Assembly: GCA_002747105.1 (NCBI GenBank)
Contig: PDSY01000013.1
Span: 1 to 64,000 of the forward strand
Length of the DNA: 64,000 nt
Reading direction: 5' to 3'
Source: Flavobacteriales bacterium
GTDB taxonomy: Bacteria; Bacteroidota; Bacteroidia; Flavobacteriales; Weeksellaceae
This document shows, piece by piece, positions 42,804 to 53,700 of the stretch (the stretch's first letter is position 1; each line of letters opens with the position of its first letter). Under the pieces are notes generated by a model. The model was not told the origin of the DNA and ran no database searches. It saw only the letters and a program-made list of their open reading frames with translations. The position numbers were made by a program, and so were the translations under genes.

Positions 42804-44699
42804 TTAACTGATTTTTTCCTGTAACTCTAACCAACGCATTTCCTTTTCTTCAAGCTCGTTGGTAAGACTTTCCAATTCAGTAGAAAGAAGACTTATCTTT
42901 TCGTAATCGGTTTCATTGTTCAATTTTGCCACTAATTCATCTCTCTTTTTTTCCAAAGTAGGCAGTTCTTTATCTATTAATTCTAATTCTCTCTTCTCTT
43001 TATATGATAATTTTTTAGGTTTTTGTTGTGAGGTGGTTTCCTTATTTTCTTGGCTCTTGACCTTCGATTCTTGGCTGTTAACTTTTAATTCTTGGTTCTT
43101 TCTTGCATCTTGACTTTTTTTCTCCCTATACTCTGTGAAATTACCTACAAAATCTTTGATTTTCCCTTCTCCTTCAAATGCCAAAATATGGTCGACAATT
43201 CTATCCATAAAATAACGGTCGTGAGAAACGATTAATAAACAACCTTGAAAATTCTGCAAAAAGTTTTCTAAAACGGTTAAAGTAGGTAAGTCTAAATCAT
43301 TGGTTGGCTCATCAAAAATTAAAAAATTAGGATTTTGATACAACACATACATCAGATGCAATCGCCTTTTTTCTCCTCCCGAAAGCTTAGCTATAGGCGA
43401 ATATTGGGTTTGGTCGTCAAATAAAAATAACCTTAAAAACTGCGATGCGGAAATGGTTCTTCCATTGGCTAATGGAAAGTTTTCTCCAATTTCTTTAATG
43501 AAATCAATTACCCTTTCATCTTCTTTGTAGGTAAGTCCTTTTTGGGAGAAATAACCAAATTTAATGGTTTCTCCTGTTTCTATTTCGCCACTATCAGCAG
43601 GTTCTAAATTTTGAATAATATTGAGTAAAGTAGATTTTCCTGCTCCATTTTTTCCTACAATCCCCACCTTTTCTCCTCGTTGAAATTGATAAGAAAAATC
43701 TTTCAAAAGTACTTTTTCGCCATAGGCTTTATCAATATTCTTCAATTCAAGGATTTTCTTTCCCAATCTTTTCATTTCAAAATCCAATTCCAAACTCTCC
43801 TTTTTGGTGTTGGTTTTGGCAATTTTTTTGGTGTCATAAAACGCATCAATCCTTGATTTTGACTTGGTTGTTCTCGCTTTGGGTTGCCTTCTCATCCATT
43901 CTAGCTCCTTTCTATAAAGGTTTTTAGCCTTATCTATCGTGGCATTCAGGTTATCCTCACGAATCATTTTATTTTCCAAATAAGTGGCATAGGCTCCTCG
44001 ATGAATGAAAAGCTGTTGGTCTTCCATTTCCCAAATCGTATCACAAACGGCATCTAAAAAATAACGGTCGTGCGTGACCAAAAGCAAGGTGATTTTGGCT
44101 TTATTCAAATAATTTTCCAACCATTCTACCATATCCACATCAAGGTGGTTGGTAGGCTCGTCCATTATTAAAAGGGTATGTTTATGCTCTGCTCGTGTTT
44201 CGGTCAGGAGTTTTGCCAAAGCTACTCTTTTCACCTGTCCTCCAGAAAGCGTTCCCATTTGAGCTGATAAATCGGTAATTTTCAGTTGAGATAAAATTTG
44301 TTTCATTTCGTTTTCTAAATCCCAAGCCTTTTGATTTTCCATTTCGGTAATGGCTTTTTCCATCTCATCTGGGTCATTAGAAATTAAAGATTGATGATAT
44401 TTTTTCAATGCCAAAATAGGAGCAGAATCTAAAGACATCATAAAATCTTCTACACTGATATTCGGTTCAAAATGAATCTCTTGGTCAAAAAGTACAATCT
44501 GAATATCCTTATTAATAGAAATTTCTCCTGCATCGGCAATTTCTTTTCCCAATAAAATTTTCAAAAGGGTAGATTTCCCACTTCCATTTTTGGCTACAAT
44601 GGCAATTTTATCACCTTCATTAATGTGAAAAGAAATATCTTGAAACAAAGTTTTTACGCCATAAGATTTCGTCAATCCTTCGGCAGAAACATAATTCAT
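42804..44699 (-). CDS. ABC-F family ATPase (Uup-like)
   Basis: two ABC domains GKNGSGKSTLLKILLG and GKNGAGKSTLLNII, LSGGQVKRVALAKLL, MDEPTNHLD, FDEPTNDLD, C-terminal coiled coil. Confidence 0.94.
   Translation of the reverse strand: MNYVSAEGLTKSYGVKTLFQDISFHINEGDKIAIVAKNGSGKSTLLKILLGKEIADAGEISINKDIQIVLFDQEIHFEPNISVEDFMMSLDSAPILALKKYHQSLISNDPDEMEKAITEMENQKAWDLENEMKQILSQLKITDLSAQMGTLSGGQVKRVALAKLLTETRAEHKHTLLIMDEPTNHLDVDMVEWLENYLNKAKITLLLVTHDRYFLDAVCDTIWEMEDQQLFIHRGAYATYLENKMIREDNLNATIDKAKNLYRKELEWMRRQPKARTTKSKSRIDAFYDTKKIAKTNTKKESLELDFEMKRLGKKILELKNIDKAYGEKVLLKDFSYQFQRGEKVGIVGKNGAGKSTLLNIIQNLEPADSGEIETGETIKFGYFSQKGLTYKEDERVIDFIKEIGENFPLANGRTISASQFLRLFLFDDQTQYSPIAKLSGGEKRRLHLMYVLYQNPNFLIFDEPTNDLDLPTLTVLENFLQNFQGCLLIVSHDRYFMDRIVDHILAFEGEGKIKDFVGNFTEYREKKSQDARKNQELKVNSQESKVKSQENKETTSQQKPKKLSYKEKRELELIDKELPTLEKKRDELVAKLNNETDYEKISLLSTELESLTNELEEKEMRWLELQEKIS
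43049..43104 (-). repeat. in-frame heptamer array inside the ABC-F gene, same CAAG family as in mvaD
   Basis: plus strand CTTGGCT CTTGACC TTCGATT CTTGGCT GTTAACT TTTAATT CTTGGTT CTTTCTT; coding strand AGCCAAG/GGTCAAG/AACCAAG. Confidence 0.85.
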
Positions 44700-44797
44700 A
44701 TCATTAAATTTAAGGGCAAAAATACGAAAAAAGAGGTTCTTTACTCAAGAGGATTAACACAAATAAATCCGACACATCAAAATATTTCATTAAAAAC

Positions 44798-44827
44798 TTG
44801 TCATTTCAAAAATAGTGCGTAAATTTG
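44798..44827 (+). promoter_or_regulatory. metK promoter: -33 TTG, 19-nt spacer, -7 TAAATTTG
   Basis: TTG at 44798-44800 and TAAATTTG at 44820-44827. Confidence 0.75.
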
Positions 44828-44835
44828 CAGCGTTC

Positions 44836-44886
44836 AACGAGGAAAAATTTGTCTGATTGCAACCTCTTAAAAATAATGCTAAAATA
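44836..44886 (+). promoter_or_regulatory. SAM-II/SAM-V-like riboswitch in the metK leader
   Basis: CGAGG-AAAAATTTGTCTGATTGCAA-CCTC-TTAAAAATAAT-GCTAAAA: short P1, UUGCAA before its 3' strand, downstream GCUAAAA. Confidence 0.72.
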
Positions 44887-44963
44887 GTTTTCTTTTTAAT
44901 TCCCTTGCAATTTTTGGCGATATATCCTTAGTATTAATGATTAATAATTAAAAATACAAAATT

Positions 44964-46244
44964 ATGTCCTATTTATTTACATCAGAGTCCGTTTCAGAAG
45001 GACATCCAGATAAAGTTGCAGACCAAATTTCAGATGCACTGATTGATTATTTTTTAGCCTACGATAAAGAGTCTAAAGTAGCCTGCGAAACGATGGTTAC
45101 CACAGGTCAAGTTGTATTAGCAGGAGAAGTTAAATCTGAAGCTTATCTTGATGTACAAACCATTGCAAGAGAAGTGATTAACGGCATTGGCTATACCAAA
45201 GGAGAGTATATGTTTAATGGTGATTCTTGTGGAGTAATTTCCGCTATTCACGAGCAATCTCCTGATATTAATCAAGGAGTGGACAGAGTAGTTGAAAAAG
45301 ACGATTTTGAAACGAAAGCGAATGCTCAAGGAGCAGGAGATCAAGGAATGATGTTTGGTTATGCGACCAACGAAACCAAAAATTATATGCCTTTGGCGTT
45401 GGACTTGGCTCATGCTATCTTAAAAGAATTATCTGCGTTAAGGAAAGAAGGAAAAGAAATTACTTACTTAAGACCTGATGCCAAATCTCAAGTAACCATA
45501 GAGTATTCGGATGACCACAAACCGATTAGAATTGATACCATTGTGATTTCTACACAACACGATGATTTTGGTACAGATGAAGAAATGTTGACGAAAATTA
45601 GAAAGGATATTCAAGAGATTTTAATGCCAAGAGTGATCGCTCATCAAAGTGAAGAAATTCAGAAATTATTTAATTCTGAGATTACATATCATATCAATCC
45701 GACAGGTAAATTTGTTATCGGAGGACCTCACGGTGATACAGGACTAACGGGAAGGAAAATCATCGTGGATACCTACGGAGGAAAAGGAGCTCACGGAGGT
45801 GGTGCATTCTCAGGAAAAGATGCCTCTAAAGTAGATAGAAGTGCCGCTTATGCCACTCGTCATATTGCTAAAAATTTAGTTGCCGCAGGTGTAGCGGATG
45901 AAGTATTGGTACAGGTTTCTTATGCTATTGGTGTTGCCCAGCCCTGTGGTGTTTTTGTCAATACTTATGGAACTGCGAAAGTAGATTTACACGACGGAGA
46001 AATTGCCGAAAAAGTAAAGGAATTATTCGATTTAAGACCTTATGCCATCGAACAAAACCTAAAATTAAGAAATCCTATTTATCAAGAAACAGCTTCTTAT
46101 GGTCATATGGGAAGAGAGTCTTATGTTGCAGATAAAGTTTTCAATAAAGGTAAAGATAACGAATTGATTTTAAAAGATTTAGAGTTCTTTACTTGGGAGA
46201 AACTCGATAGAGTTGAAGATATTAAAAAAGCATTTGGTCTATAA
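44964..46244 (+). CDS. metK: S-adenosylmethionine synthetase
   Basis: [58 protein letters not shown]. Confidence 0.97.
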   Translation: MSYLFTSESVSEGHPDKVADQISDALIDYFLAYDKESKVACETMVTTGQVVLAGEVKSEAYLDVQTIAREVINGIGYTKGEYMFNGDSCGVISAIHEQSPDINQGVDRVVEKDDFETKANAQGAGDQGMMFGYATNETKNYMPLALDLAHAILKELSALRKEGKEITYLRPDAKSQVTIEYSDDHKPIRIDTIVISTQHDDFGTDEEMLTKIRKDIQEILMPRVIAHQSEEIQKLFNSEITYHINPTGKFVIGGPHGDTGLTGRKIIVDTYGGKGAHGGGAFSGKDASKVDRSAAYATRHIAKNLVAAGVADEVLVQVSYAIGVAQPCGVFVNTYGTAKVDLHDGEIAEKVKELFDLRPYAIEQNLKLRNPIYQETASYGHMGRESYVADKVFNKGKDNELILKDLEFFTWEKLDRVEDIKKAFGL

Positions 46245-46272
46245 AATATTTTATAAATCAAGTTAAAATTCA

Positions 46273-46300
46273 ACACTCGTTTTTTAGCGAGTGTTTTTTT
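46273..46300 (+). terminator. metK hairpin terminator
   Basis: ACACTCG-TTTTTTAG-CGAGTGTTTTTTT. Confidence 0.85.
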
Positions 46301-46357
46301 TACTTTTGAAGTTTTGTTGAAAATTCCTTACATTTGTTTAAAGTAAATGATTTCATT

Positions 46358-46948
46358 ATGAGTAAAATAATCACAGACATTAACGAATTAGATATGAATG
46401 GTACTTATTCGTATGCTGATTATTTAATGTGGAAATTTAAAGAACGAGTGGAACTTTTTAAGGGAAAAATTTTCAAAATGTCTCCCGCTCCGAGTACTAA
46501 ACATCAAAAAATCTCGAGTGTTTTACACGGAGAATTTTATGCTACATTCAAAAATCATTCGTGTAGATTGTTTTCTGCTCCTTTTGATGTGCGACTAACG
46601 AGAAAAAACAAAAAAAACGAAGACATCACTACGGTTGTTCAGCCCGATTTATGTGTTATTTGCGACCTTGATAAATTAGATGAACAAGGTTGTAATGGAG
46701 CTCCCGATTTAATTATTGAAATCCTCTCTCCAGGAAATTCAAAAAAAGAAATGAAAACTAAATTTGACCTTTATGAAGAGGCAGGAGTTAGAGAATATTG
46801 GATAGTGAATCCTTTAGATGAAAATGTCCTTGTTTTTGTTTTAGAAAACGATGAATATAAAGCACTTAGACCTGTTGTAGATGATTTTATCCGTTCGCAG
46901 ATTTTCCCAGATGTTAAAATCCACACCGATGAAGTTTTTAACTACTAA
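46358..46948 (+). CDS. Uma2 family (DUF820) putative endonuclease-fold protein
   Basis: ELFKGKIFKMSPAPSTKHQKISSVLHGEFY, VQPDLCVICD, GAPDLIIEILSPGNSKKEMKTKFDLYEEAGVREYWIVNP. Confidence 0.9.
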   Translation: MSKIITDINELDMNGTYSYADYLMWKFKERVELFKGKIFKMSPAPSTKHQKISSVLHGEFYATFKNHSCRLFSAPFDVRLTRKNKKNEDITTVVQPDLCVICDLDKLDEQGCNGAPDLIIEILSPGNSKKEMKTKFDLYEEAGVREYWIVNPLDENVLVFVLENDEYKALRPVVDDFIRSQIFPDVKIHTDEVFNY

Positions 46949-47437
46949 ATGAGATTAATGAAAAAAATAGTTTTTTTATTTACATTGGCTTTGATTAGTG
47001 TATTTTCAAATAAAATGAAAGCACAGTCAAAATATACGACCCACACTTTAATTCACGCTGGTTACACTTATCAAAATCATCATTTTGGAGAGGTGGGAGC
47101 TAAATTTTTATTTCTTAAAAATGATAACTTTCTATACCGATTAGGAGGAAGTGCTTTGTTAGGGAAAGTGGACAAAAAATTCACTGTTATTCCTAAAATT
47201 CAAGCGGATATTTTGGTGAACACTCGAAAAGAGGTCGATATCGCTCACGGTTATTATTTCTTAGCTGGAGCCGATTTTTCTACGCATTATATCGCTCCCA
47301 AATTAGGTGTTTCTTTGTTTGGTATTACAGATTTCAATGTGGGCTATGCTTTCCCTATTCGTCATCGAAATTCACCCCAAGCTTTAGAAGGTTTACAATT
47401 TCAATTTTTAATTAATATTCCTACCGTTATTTTTTAG
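46949..47437 (+). CDS. hypothetical outer-membrane-like protein
   Basis: signal peptide, alternating beta-strand pattern, aromatic C-terminus. Confidence 0.55.
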   Translation: MRLMKKIVFLFTLALISVFSNKMKAQSKYTTHTLIHAGYTYQNHHFGEVGAKFLFLKNDNFLYRLGGSALLGKVDKKFTVIPKIQADILVNTRKEVDIAHGYYFLAGADFSTHYIAPKLGVSLFGITDFNVGYAFPIRHRNSPQALEGLQFQFLINIPTVIF

Positions 47438-47580
47438 TATTAAAAAAAAATGCTTATCTTTACGACATCATTAAAAAAATAATCGCTTATAGTACATTTT
47501 TACTTTTTCAACATTTATGGAGTTAAATAACAACTTTGCCTTTTAATTAAGGGCAAAGGATAGTATTAAATAAAGTAAAA

Positions 47581-48174
47581 ATGACAAATGATATAACGGA
47601 TAGCGAATTAGTCTCAAGATATTTTTCTGGCGATGAAGTAGCATTGGAAATGCTTATTAAAAAACATCAAAAAAAATTACTGACTTTCATCTATTACAAA
47701 GTGTACGATAAAAGTTTAGCGAACGATATTTTCCAAGATACTTTTATTAAAATTATTGTAAAACTAAAAGAGCGGAAATACATCGAAGAAGGTAAATTTT
47801 TGCCTTGGGCAAAACGCATTGCTCATAATTTGGTGATTGATCATTTCAGAAAACGCTCTAAAAATAGATTCGTCTCTGAAACCACTTACCAAGACGAAAA
47901 TTTTTCGGTTTTAGATATTATCAAAGAACCTTCCGAAAACATCGAGGAGCAATTGGTCACTACCCAAATTCAGGAAGACATTAGGAGTATGATTGACTAC
48001 TTACCCGAAAACCAACAAGAAGTCGTTCAGCTTAGGTTCTTTTTAGGATTGAGTTTTAAAGAAATTGCTGAACATACGAATTGTAGTATTAATACCACTT
48101 TGGGAAGGGTGAGGTATGCGCTCATCAATTTGCGTAAACTGATGGCAGAAAATCATATCGAACTGACGAGATAA
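47581..48174 (+). CDS. ECF-type RNA polymerase sigma-70 factor
   Basis: LVSRYFSGDEVALEMLIKKH, NDIFQDTFIKII, LPENQQEVVQLRFFLGLSFKEIAEHTNCSINTTLGRVRYAL. Confidence 0.92.
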   Translation: MTNDITDSELVSRYFSGDEVALEMLIKKHQKKLLTFIYYKVYDKSLANDIFQDTFIKIIVKLKERKYIEEGKFLPWAKRIAHNLVIDHFRKRSKNRFVSETTYQDENFSVLDIIKEPSENIEEQLVTTQIQEDIRSMIDYLPENQQEVVQLRFFLGLSFKEIAEHTNCSINTTLGRVRYALINLRKLMAENHIELTR

Positions 48175-48178
48175 TAAA

Positions 48179-48210
48179 TTAGCCTTTATCTCAAAAAAAA
48201 TAAAGGCTAA
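48179..48210. terminator. bidirectional hairpin terminator
   Basis: TTAGCCTTTAT...ATAAAGGCTAA between convergent genes. Confidence 0.75.
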
Positions 48211-48220
48211 TTAAATGGGG

Positions 48221-49729
48221 TTACTCTACCCTTTCGTATAAATTATAATCTGTCCCCGAGGGTTTGAGATGATATATCTTGTCAATATAAGGATTATCGT
48301 GATGAAGAAAATCTTTAATTCTAAATTTCTTCAATAGTTTATAATGTCTTTTATAATAAGACGCATTTTTATCTCGCTCTAAATCTTTATAGGATAAAAT
48401 ATATTTTGGTTGCCTATTTTGAACGGTATTGAAACGGTAATTTTTCTTGTCCCATTTCATTTGTCGGTGTATTTTCTTATCCACCAATCCTACTTCATCA
48501 ATGGTTTTTAAACCCGAATAATAGGGAACATAGCCCGCTGGTTCCAAAAATATCACTTGATTTTTATCTTTCTCATATTCCTCTAAAAATAGACCAATAC
48601 TTCTTCGGTAGTTCCATTCGCCATTTCCTGTTGCTATCGAATGAACCACCTGAAAAGCCAACATCGGCAAAATATAAAATCCAATAAGGCAAGTAAGCCA
48701 AGCGTATTTATTTTTTTGTTTTTCTAATACCAAAATCAAAATTGGTACAAATAATAAAAGCTGAGGAATCCAATAATACCAATCAAATAAACTTTTTTGA
48801 GAAATGAATATAACCTGCTTTACCCAACCGAAAAGAAATATCGTCCAAAGAAAAACATTTCTTTTTCTATTTTCTTTATTGATAATCAGTAATATAAAAC
48901 TGATTAATTCAAAAAGCAAGACCACAATAGTAATCGGATTAATGGCGGTTGGTAATTTTAACATTCCCCAAAAATTACCATAACTGGAAACAAAATAACA
49001 CCAATTTTGCATCGCCGAAAAATCATTATCGTAAGTCAGTTGCTTAGCCACAATGGTGTTATTCACCAATTCATGAAAGTAAAACCAATTGAAACTCAAC
49101 ACCGATGCCACGGCTAAAATTCCACCTAAAACATACGACCAACGCCATTTTTTATTGGCTAATAAATCAACCAAAAATACAATACCCAAAAAGATAACGG
49201 TATCAATCCTAGTGAATAATATGAAGACTGGTAACAGAACAAACGCCCATTTTTGCCCTTTATAAAATGCCCAATATAACAATGCCATTTCTAAAAAGAA
49301 AAGCAAGCCGTATTCCATTCCCAAAATCGAAATTTTAATGGCTGGAGGTAAAATTCCAAACAAAAAAATAAAAATCGCTTGTTGTAGAGGTTGACGGAGT
49401 AAAATCTTTGATAACCAATAACTTCCTATCGTAAATAAAATCGAATTAAAAATCAGTATCGGATAAATAAAATGCTCCTTCCCCACTATCAAATTGAACA
49501 AATAAGATACAAAAACATACAAATGCGTGGTAGAAGCAGAAATTTTTTCTTCGCCATTAAAACCGATGACACCATAATCCAAAATATTCTGAGCCACTCG
49601 CCACGATATAAACGCATCTTCCTGAATATGATGTGTTAATAAAAATACTAATTTAAAAATAACCGTAAAAATCACAGCTCCAAGAGGAAGCCACGCATAT
49701 TTCTTGACCGTAGTTGCTTGTTCTTTCAT
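48221..49729 (-). CDS. membrane glycosyltransferase-like protein (GT-C type)
   Basis: multi-TM; EDAFISWRVAQNILDYGVIGFNGEEKISASTTHLYVFVSYL. Confidence 0.7.
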   Translation of the reverse strand: MKEQATTVKKYAWLPLGAVIFTVIFKLVFLLTHHIQEDAFISWRVAQNILDYGVIGFNGEEKISASTTHLYVFVSYLFNLIVGKEHFIYPILIFNSILFTIGSYWLSKILLRQPLQQAIFIFLFGILPPAIKISILGMEYGLLFFLEMALLYWAFYKGQKWAFVLLPVFILFTRIDTVIFLGIVFLVDLLANKKWRWSYVLGGILAVASVLSFNWFYFHELVNNTIVAKQLTYDNDFSAMQNWCYFVSSYGNFWGMLKLPTAINPITIVVLLFELISFILLIINKENRKRNVFLWTIFLFGWVKQVIFISQKSLFDWYYWIPQLLLFVPILILVLEKQKNKYAWLTCLIGFYILPMLAFQVVHSIATGNGEWNYRRSIGLFLEEYEKDKNQVIFLEPAGYVPYYSGLKTIDEVGLVDKKIHRQMKWDKKNYRFNTVQNRQPKYILSYKDLERDKNASYYKRHYKLLKKFRIKDFLHHDNPYIDKIYHLKPSGTDYNLYERVE

Positions 49730-49790
49730 TGATAAAAGCTTTAAGAGTAAGCAAAAGTAATCAATTTAATTGATTAAAAAAAGTCACTGA

Positions 49791-50735
49791 TTAGGTGTCA
49801 TTTTGATGAAAAAACGCATCAATATCTTTTACCCATTCTGTTTTATTTTTAATTAGATAATTTTCGTGTCCTGTTTTGGGATAAACTTTTAGCGTTTTAT
49901 TACCTTTCAAATTCAAATAAATTTCGTCTATTTCTGTTCTCAATACATTTTTATCCGTTTCGCCATAGAGAAGCAAAGTCGGACAATTAATATTTTTTGC
50001 ATACTCGGAAGGGTTATGACCAAAGCCCCAAAAACCATTTTGCACTCCACCCCAAAATAAGAGAACACCAGCCATTGGAAAAGACGGAACGCCCATTCTA
50101 TCAAAACGATTACAAACCGTTTCATACATCGTACCAAATGGACACTCAATAATAATACCTTTTGGTTGTATTGGATAATCATTAAGACATTTCATTATTG
50201 CCACTGCTCCCATCGATGTTCCAAAAAGATAGATGTTGTCCTCTCCTTTTTGTTGGAGATAATCAAAGGTGGTTTTTACATTTTCAGCCTCTTTAAAACC
50301 AATAGTCGTCTGATTTCCCTCCGAATTACCACTTCCCATAAAATCTACCAAAACAGTATTGTATCCCATTTTAATAAATTCATCCGATTTATCAAGCATC
50401 GATGCTTTTTCTGCTCCATAACCGTGAAAAAGAACCACCGTTCCTTTGGAATTTTCAGTATTGATAAACCAAGTTTCTAATAGTTTATTACTTTGAAGTT
50501 GGACGGTTTCAAATTTCTGTTGGGGCAATTGCGTTCCTTTGGGTTTAGGATAATCGAAACCTAATAACAACGTTTTCATTTTGTCTATTTGGGAGAATTT
50601 TTGAGGAACTTTGCTTTTGGCTACCCTTTCGTCTTTAAAATGGGTAAATTTATACGCATGAAAAAAAGCCACAACATTCATTATTAAAAACAAAAGCAAG
50701 ACTGTTTTCAAAATAATATTTCGACTTTTTTTCAT
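49791..50735 (-). CDS. alpha/beta hydrolase
   Basis: TVVLFHGYGAEKASML, VLVDFMGSGNSEGNQTTIG, YLFGTSMGAVAIMKCL, TGHENYL. Confidence 0.9.
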   Translation of the reverse strand: MKKSRNIILKTVLLLFLIMNVVAFFHAYKFTHFKDERVAKSKVPQKFSQIDKMKTLLLGFDYPKPKGTQLPQQKFETVQLQSNKLLETWFINTENSKGTVVLFHGYGAEKASMLDKSDEFIKMGYNTVLVDFMGSGNSEGNQTTIGFKEAENVKTTFDYLQQKGEDNIYLFGTSMGAVAIMKCLNDYPIQPKGIIIECPFGTMYETVCNRFDRMGVPSFPMAGVLLFWGGVQNGFWGFGHNPSEYAKNINCPTLLLYGETDKNVLRTEIDEIYLNLKGNKTLKVYPKTGHENYLIKNKTEWVKDIDAFFHQNDT

Positions 50736-50741
50736 TGTTGG

Positions 50742-50789
50742 TAAGGTTAGATGGGCTAAGACTGAACCTCAACCTTAGCCTTAGCTTTA
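50742..50789. repeat. hexamer array, 8 units, with an internal strand switch
   Basis: TAAGGT TAGATG GGCTAA GACTGA ACCTCA ACCTTA GCCTTA GCTTTA filling the intergenic gap. Confidence 0.7.
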
Positions 50790-50792
50790 ATA

Positions 50793-53700
50793 TTATTTAC
50801 GAGGTAACGAATCTTGGGGCATCATTTGTCCTCCTATTCGTAATGAATTAATAATAGCATGGGTCATCTGACTTTCCTTTTCTTTGGCAAAGGTAGAGTC
50901 ATAAGGTGCTATTACATCGAATAGATAAGAATAGAAACGAGTGATTTTTTGCACTTTCACCGATTCTTCATTGGCTCTTTCTTTACCAATACTATTCAGA
51001 TATTCAATGAATGTATCAAACCTTTTATCAATTGGCTCTAATGACTTTACCAAATAATCATAAGCTTTGTCCTCTTGTCCTATTTTTTTGTAAGCATCTG
51101 CAACGGCAGCGACAATTAAAGAATATTCCATTGATTTCCTTCCCATTTCGCTTTTTACAAATTGTTGTTGGTAAGCATCTAAATGAGCATAATAATCATA
51201 TTCTTTCAAAATGTTTTTTTGAAGCTGTTGAGCTAATCCTAAACCTTTATCAGATTGTCCAGCCAAAATATACCCATAAACAAGAGTTGCCATTGTACTC
51301 GGTTCGTTGTATTTTTCAACAGGGATTTCCTTACTGACTAAATCCAACAATTCCAATGCTTTTTGCTTTTCTCCTTTCAGTGCTAAAGCCTCCGCTGCAC
51401 GACCTGCCGCATTTCTATAACTAATGATATTAGAAGTGGCTGTTTCATCAAAATGAACACTCAAATCTTTGAAATTCCCCCATTTGTAGGATTTCACAAT
51501 TGTATATAATTCATCCGCATCTACTCTTCCCATTTCGCCATCTGCTCTTTCTTTAGTTTTAATAGGAACTAAACGATAATTAAATCCATCATACTGTAAA
51601 TAATCGTCTAAGTAGAAAATATTTTCTCTGTCGTAAACGCCACCAGATGAAAAATGAATTGGTCTTTTCCAATCAAAATTCGCCAAAATATCCATCATCA
51701 TCAGGCTATTTTTAAACATTGCACCACCTTGATAATTCACAGGGATATAATCTACCACTTCATCTAAATCCGACTTTTTAATAATTCCTGAGGCTACCGC
51801 ATTGGCTTTATTAACAGGGATAATGAATTTAGAAACAGGCAAAAATGCAAATTTCTCATAGCGATCTTCTCCAAAAATTAATTTAGCGATTTCATCTTTT
51901 TCAGGAGTTTTGTTTTTCACAAATGCTATTGCCTCTTTTACCGTCATCGAATCTTGTTTGATGTATTTCACAAAAGGTTTAAAAATACTTGGAGATTCGC
52001 CTTTCTCCATTGCACCTTGCATAAAACTTTGTAAACTTTCCGCATCAAAAAGCACCACTTGCTCATTGGTTCCATCTCGATAATCTTCATGTTCTAGCGA
52101 TGAAGGAATCGGTGGAGCTTGATAAGTTTGTCTTCTCACTTGGTCAATATTCCAAGGTGTTGCTAAAAGCGTGAAATTAACTACTTTCACATCAGTTCTC
52201 AATCCATCCGTTTCTTGCACTCCCCAAACTGGATAAGTGTCATTATCACCATAAACAAACAAAATATCATCTTTAGGTAAAGGCTTTAAGACCGAATAAG
52301 CGTAATCATAAGCCGTATATCTGTCACTTCTATCATGAGCATTATAATTTTGAAAGCCCATCATTAAAGGTATTCCCAATAAAACTGCTCCCATTACAAA
52401 AGTTCCGATTTTAGATTTTAATTTGTCTTGTAAAAACCATAAAATCCCTCCTGCTCCCAAGCCAATCCATATTGCAAAAGCATAAAAAGAACCGACCATG
52501 GCGTAATCTCTTTCTCTTGGTTCGAAAGGTTTCACTCCTGTATAAAAGATAATCCCCACACTGGTTAAGATAAATAAAGACAATAGGGCATAGAACCTTC
52601 CAAAATCTTTATTTAGTTGGAAAAACATTCCGATAATTCCTAATAATAAAGGTAAGAAAAAGAAATAAACCGTACTTTCATTATTAAATTTAGAAGGTAT
52701 TTCGTCTTGGTTACCTAAACGCAAATCATCAATGAAAGAAATTCCCGAAACCCAATTTCCTCTTGTATTTTCCATATGTCCTTCGAGGTCGTTTTGCTTA
52801 CCTACGAAGTTCCACATCAAATATCGAACAAAATAATAACCATTCTGAAAAGAAAAGAAATAATCTAAATTCTGACGCAAAGAAGGTGGCTGAACTTCAA
52901 TTAATCGATAAGGTTTATTTTGTAGATAATCATTTGCTGTAATCGTTCCATCTTCAAACTTTTTTCTTAACTGACTATATATTTTTGTCGCCTCTTCATA
53001 TTCTATCAGCTCTGGATTCATCGTAAATTCTGGAGCACCGTACATATTGATATAATTACCCATTACATTTGGATTCTCATTGAACATTCTCGGCATAAAA
53101 CTAATGTGCTTTGGGTTATAAACATAATTAAATCTATCGCCCACTTTTCTATAAGTTCCTGTACTTTCGTCCTTTTCGTAAATAGCTCCTGTGATATTTC
53201 TTTTCGGATTTCCACTTTCGTCTCTTTCTATTCCGTCATAAGCCAAATGAGCCGTATAATTTTGTCCGTATATGGTTGGCCAATCTCCATATTGCTCTCG
53301 GTTATAGTAGTCTAACATTCCAATCGCATTATCAGGATTATTCAAGTTCATCGGTGGATTCGCATTGGCTCTAATCGGAATAACCAACCAACAAGAAAAA
53401 CCAATCATCATAAATACCACAGAAAGCACAATCGTTTGATACAATGCTTTACCTGTTTTTTTCGCATAATGAATACCAAAATATGCCAAAGCAATCATCA
53501 AAATAAATGCTGCAATCGTTCCCGAATGGAAAGGCAATCCAATACCATTCACAAAGAAAATTTCCAACTTACCAAATAAAGTCATTATCAATGGGAAGAT
53601 TCCTTTAAAAACAGCTCCTAAAATCAATAAAGTAATCAGATTGGCAATGAAAAAAGACTTCCATGAAAACTCATATTTTCTAGCATAATAGATTAAACAA

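Noticed and set aside
46358-46948. Uma2 (DUF820) protein as part of a restriction or defence system
   Set aside because: Uma2 genes are common solitary genes; no methyltransferase or defence partner is adjacent.
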